Below are positions 62,137-64,000 of a stretch of 64,000 bases of DNA, one piece after another. The DNA is from Tillus elongatus (lineage: Eukaryota > Arthropoda > Insecta > Coleoptera > Cleridae): positions 198,424,778 through 198,488,777 of the forward strand of contig OZ023262.1 of assembly GCA_964006375.1 (NCBI GenBank). Reading direction: 5' to 3'. The translations under genes were made by a program, and so were the position numbers. Numbering within the stretch: position 1 is the first letter of the stretch; the number at the start of each line of letters is the position of its first letter. The notes beneath the pieces were generated by a model. It made no database searches. It worked only from the letters and a program-made list of their open reading frames with translations, and was not told the DNA's origin.

Positions 62137-62150
62137 ATATACAAATTGAA
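60939..62150 (+). mobile_element. HINE-like element, copy Q (long form, 3' truncated)
   Basis: 5' terminus TCTGGACGCAGCAAGTGCG at 60939; inverted internal terminus at 61222-61252. The body is collinear with copies E and M (CATCAGAGAAAGGGTCTATT at 61536). A (CATA)n stretch at 62032-62066 leads into (TA)n to 62132. The 3' hairpin part is missing beyond AAACATATACAAATTGAAAA. Confidence 0.85.
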
Positions 62151-62169
62151 AATTGTATTGTAAGATTTA

Positions 62170-62423
62170 TTTCTTTATTTATTATTTGTACTTTAACGTC
62201 GGCCTATTTCCGAGAATATGGACAATCACCGACGCGAGGGAGCAGTTTCACCTCACTATTCTGGAAATTTTTCCGACCCTCTGCCTTTCTGTAAGGAGGG
62301 TAGGGATCTTTAACGTGCCCAACATCGCATGGACCCGACACCGACAGCTTTACGCCCGCTCCGAAGGGCGTAACGTGCAGACTTTCAACTTGTTCAAGTA
62401 CAATGGCACAACCTCGGTTGATG
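62170..62423 (-). mobile_element. SINE, copy 12 (5' truncated, 12-bp TSD)
   Basis: The tail end at 62170 reads complement of TTTCTTTATTTATTATTTG then TTTAACGTCGGCCTATTTCC. The body ends at CAACCTCGGTTGATG (62423), so the tRNA-like head is missing. TTGTAAGATTTA flanks it at 62158-62169 and 62424-62435. Confidence 0.85.
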
Positions 62424-62435
62424 TTGTAAGATTTA

Positions 62436-62820
62436 AAAGCAACCTTTGTATTTGTACAGGCATTTAAATATTTTGGAGTGTTTTCTGAAATGTTTACAAG
62501 ATAAGTAATCGAATCGTATTTGTTATATTTTGGGTCTCCAATATTTGGATAAATCAAATGAAGCACTAATTTGTGTTCTTTTTTTCCAGCATTTTTCTGT
62601 TATTTTTTCAGAGTAGCCATTATTGAAGGCTATTTGCTTTATTATTGAAATTTCTTTTAAAACATGGTTTCAGATATAGGTATTGAAAATGCCCCATGTA
62701 TCATCGAATTTCTGTTAAATTTTCTGCACTAAATTAGGAGAGACCCAACAAATTCATTTCAAAGAAAACATAAAAATAAGCTATATGTTTGTTTAGTGAG
62801 CAAGAAAAGAAATAACTTCT
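62436..62820. other. Unassigned AT-rich sequence
   Basis: Target sequence of SINE copy 12; no gene seen. Confidence 0.4.
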
Positions 62821-63419
62821 ACAGCGTGTCCCACGTAGACCTTCCATTAGCTGTTTCTGAAATACGGCTCACGATTGAATTCTGAAAATTCACGCACGGG
62901 GGCTTCTCAAAATTTCCAGTTTATTGAAAATATTGACGTTAGTATGGGACTTCCGGTTATACCGGAAGTAAACGTCAACTTTCTTATTTAAAATGGAAGA
63001 TGGTGTTTTTTATTACGGATCTATATTGCTCGTCAAATTTTATGGTAGGTTTTACTAACATGTTATGTCATTTTTCTCAACCATTTTCGAGATATTTGAC
63101 TTTTTTCAAAAAATTCTTTAAAAACATTGTCACATTTACACACCTATATCTCTCTTATTTTTCAACTTGAAGAGTTGAAATTTTAAAGTACAAATTCTAA
63201 AATGCCACAAAATATTTGGAATTTACCAAAGCTAGTACAAGTTAGACAGATTGTCCGAAATAGACCGGTCAATTGTGACAACTTTAAAACCTACTAACTC
63301 TCTTATTTTAAATAGAACATCCTATATTTTATAACGTTAGTTGATGTACTTTTTATTGTTCTTTCGATTGGTATCAGCATTCCCTATACCTAAGTCCCAC
63401 CAATATTTAAACATTATTT

Positions 63420-63805
63420 GCGATAAGAAATAATTATTAGTCAGTTTATCAGGTTACCTAGGAGATGAAAATTTTAAACGTCATCTTCCGGCAAAGTAAA
63501 ATATGCGACGACTTTTGAATATAACTTTTAGTTACGTGGATTAACAGATGTCGTGTGGTTGCAAAGAGATTTCCACATAAACACAGATCAACTCGTTACA
63601 TGATCAGAATACTACTAAGAAATTTCTAAGAATGGAGTGTTTCGTCCAAAATTTCATAAGAGTAAAGCATTATTAGGGAACAAAGAGATTTGCGTGTTAT
63701 CACTTCACAATAAATGTTCGACATTTGCAACGTTCACTTCGAGGCATATTTGCGATAAGAAATGATTATCAGTCAGTTTATCAGGTTGCCTAGGAGATGA
63801 CAGTA
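63420..63805. repeat. Direct duplication upstream of the mariner transposase
   Basis: GCGATAAGAAATAATTATTA and CAGTTTATCAGGTTACCTAG (63420-63470) recur at 63750-63802 with few changes. After the first copy, 63505-63595 holds a decayed copy of the transposase start (words matching GAAATTTCCAGGTAGACATA), so the whole 5' end of the gene was duplicated in tandem. Confidence 0.8.
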
Positions 63806-63875
63806 AACTTAATGGTTGTACTGTAAACTACGTTTGTCAATTGTATTTTAATAAAAGAGATTATTTTCCACAATA

Positions 63876-64000
63876 ATGTCACACTTCAATTACTCAAATG
63901 ATGACTTTTTGAATTTAGTTATTATTTACGGGGAGTGTAATCGGATTGTTAGCAGAACATGTCGTTTGTTTGCAGAGAAATTTCCAGGTAGACATAGACC
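63876..64000 (+). CDS. Mariner transposase, N-terminus (partial)
   Basis: ATG at 63876 opens MSHFNYSNDDFLNLVIIYGE, then CNRIVSRTCRLFAEKFPGRH, and runs off the window after 41 codons without a stop. It is the first helix-turn-helix of a DD41D-type mariner transposase (I-Y-G-E-C then C-R-L-F-A-E-K-F-P-x-R-H). The start was chosen as the first ATG in a frame that fits the family. This is the only transposase reading frame here without a visible lesion, but only about a tenth of it can be seen. Confidence 0.7.
   Translation, partial: MSHFNYSNDDFLNLVIIYGECNRIVSRTCRLFAEKFPGRHR

Larger units (their letters stand above)
62822..64000 (+). mobile_element. Mariner element, 5' part (continues past window)
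   Basis: It starts CAGCGTGTCCCACGTAGACC after TA (62820-62821), a typical insect mariner end. Over 1 kb of leader precedes the transposase start at 63876, longer than usual, partly because of an internal duplication (63420-63600). Confidence 0.65.

Overview
This 64 kb window looks like intergenic heterochromatin-like DNA from a large, AT-rich insect genome. I found no convincing host protein gene. Almost everything recognisable is a transposable element (TE) or the wreck of one. The TE types (DD41D and Tc1-type mariners, piggyBac, hAT, Penelope-like elements, Jockey/R1-like and RTE-like LINEs, a tRNA-derived SINE, DINE-1/HINE-like elements) fit an insect; I cannot place the order.

The dominant component is a non-coding repeat family called 'HINE-like' here, with about 16 full or partial copies. 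Its 5' terminus carries CTGGACGCAGCAAGTGCG followed by GTGAATTTTCAT, it has a (TA)n core, and it ends in a short hairpin reading AGTGAATTTT...AAAATTCACT. This matches the layout of DINE-1/Helentron-derived elements. The second component is a SINE of about 340 bp with a tRNA-like head and a (CA)n tail, in about 12 copies, several with target-site duplications (TSDs).

Layout. 1-5460: HINE copies, a mariner fragment carrying a SINE with a 13-bp TSD, and two LINE fragments. 5465-12525: a hAT-like element with 8-bp TSDs, swollen by a HINE and by a 4.06-kb inverted-repeat (foldback) element. 12.5-18.7 kb: a Penelope endonuclease remnant, a LINE tail and a Tc1-type element split by insertions. 18.9-21.5 kb: a directly duplicated block enclosing a LINE fragment, a solo LTR with 4-bp TSDs and a piggyBac remnant. 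21.5-26.7 kb: three HINE copies carrying SINEs. 27.2-31.9 kb: a mariner split by a 3455-bp hAT element with 8-bp TSDs and a broken transposase gene. 32-43 kb: tRNA-like sequences, SINEs, a nearly complete DD41D mariner with TA target sites, the best full-length HINE copy and a tandem repeat. 44-60 kb: LINE fragments, more mariners, a LINE split by a HINE, two palindromic elements and an RTE-like LINE. 60-64 kb: LINE and mariner fragments, HINE and SINE copies, and the start of a further mariner running off the window.

The elements do not work together. The interest lies in the nesting order, which gives relative ages, and in structures the standard families do not fully explain: the foldback with captured SINE and LINE pieces, a (TA)n tract expanded in only one of its two arms, the internal inverted 5' terminus of the long HINE copies, and several palindromes of 0.65-1.1 kb sitting inside other elements. 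All coding remnants have stops or frameshifts, except the transposase start that runs off the right edge.
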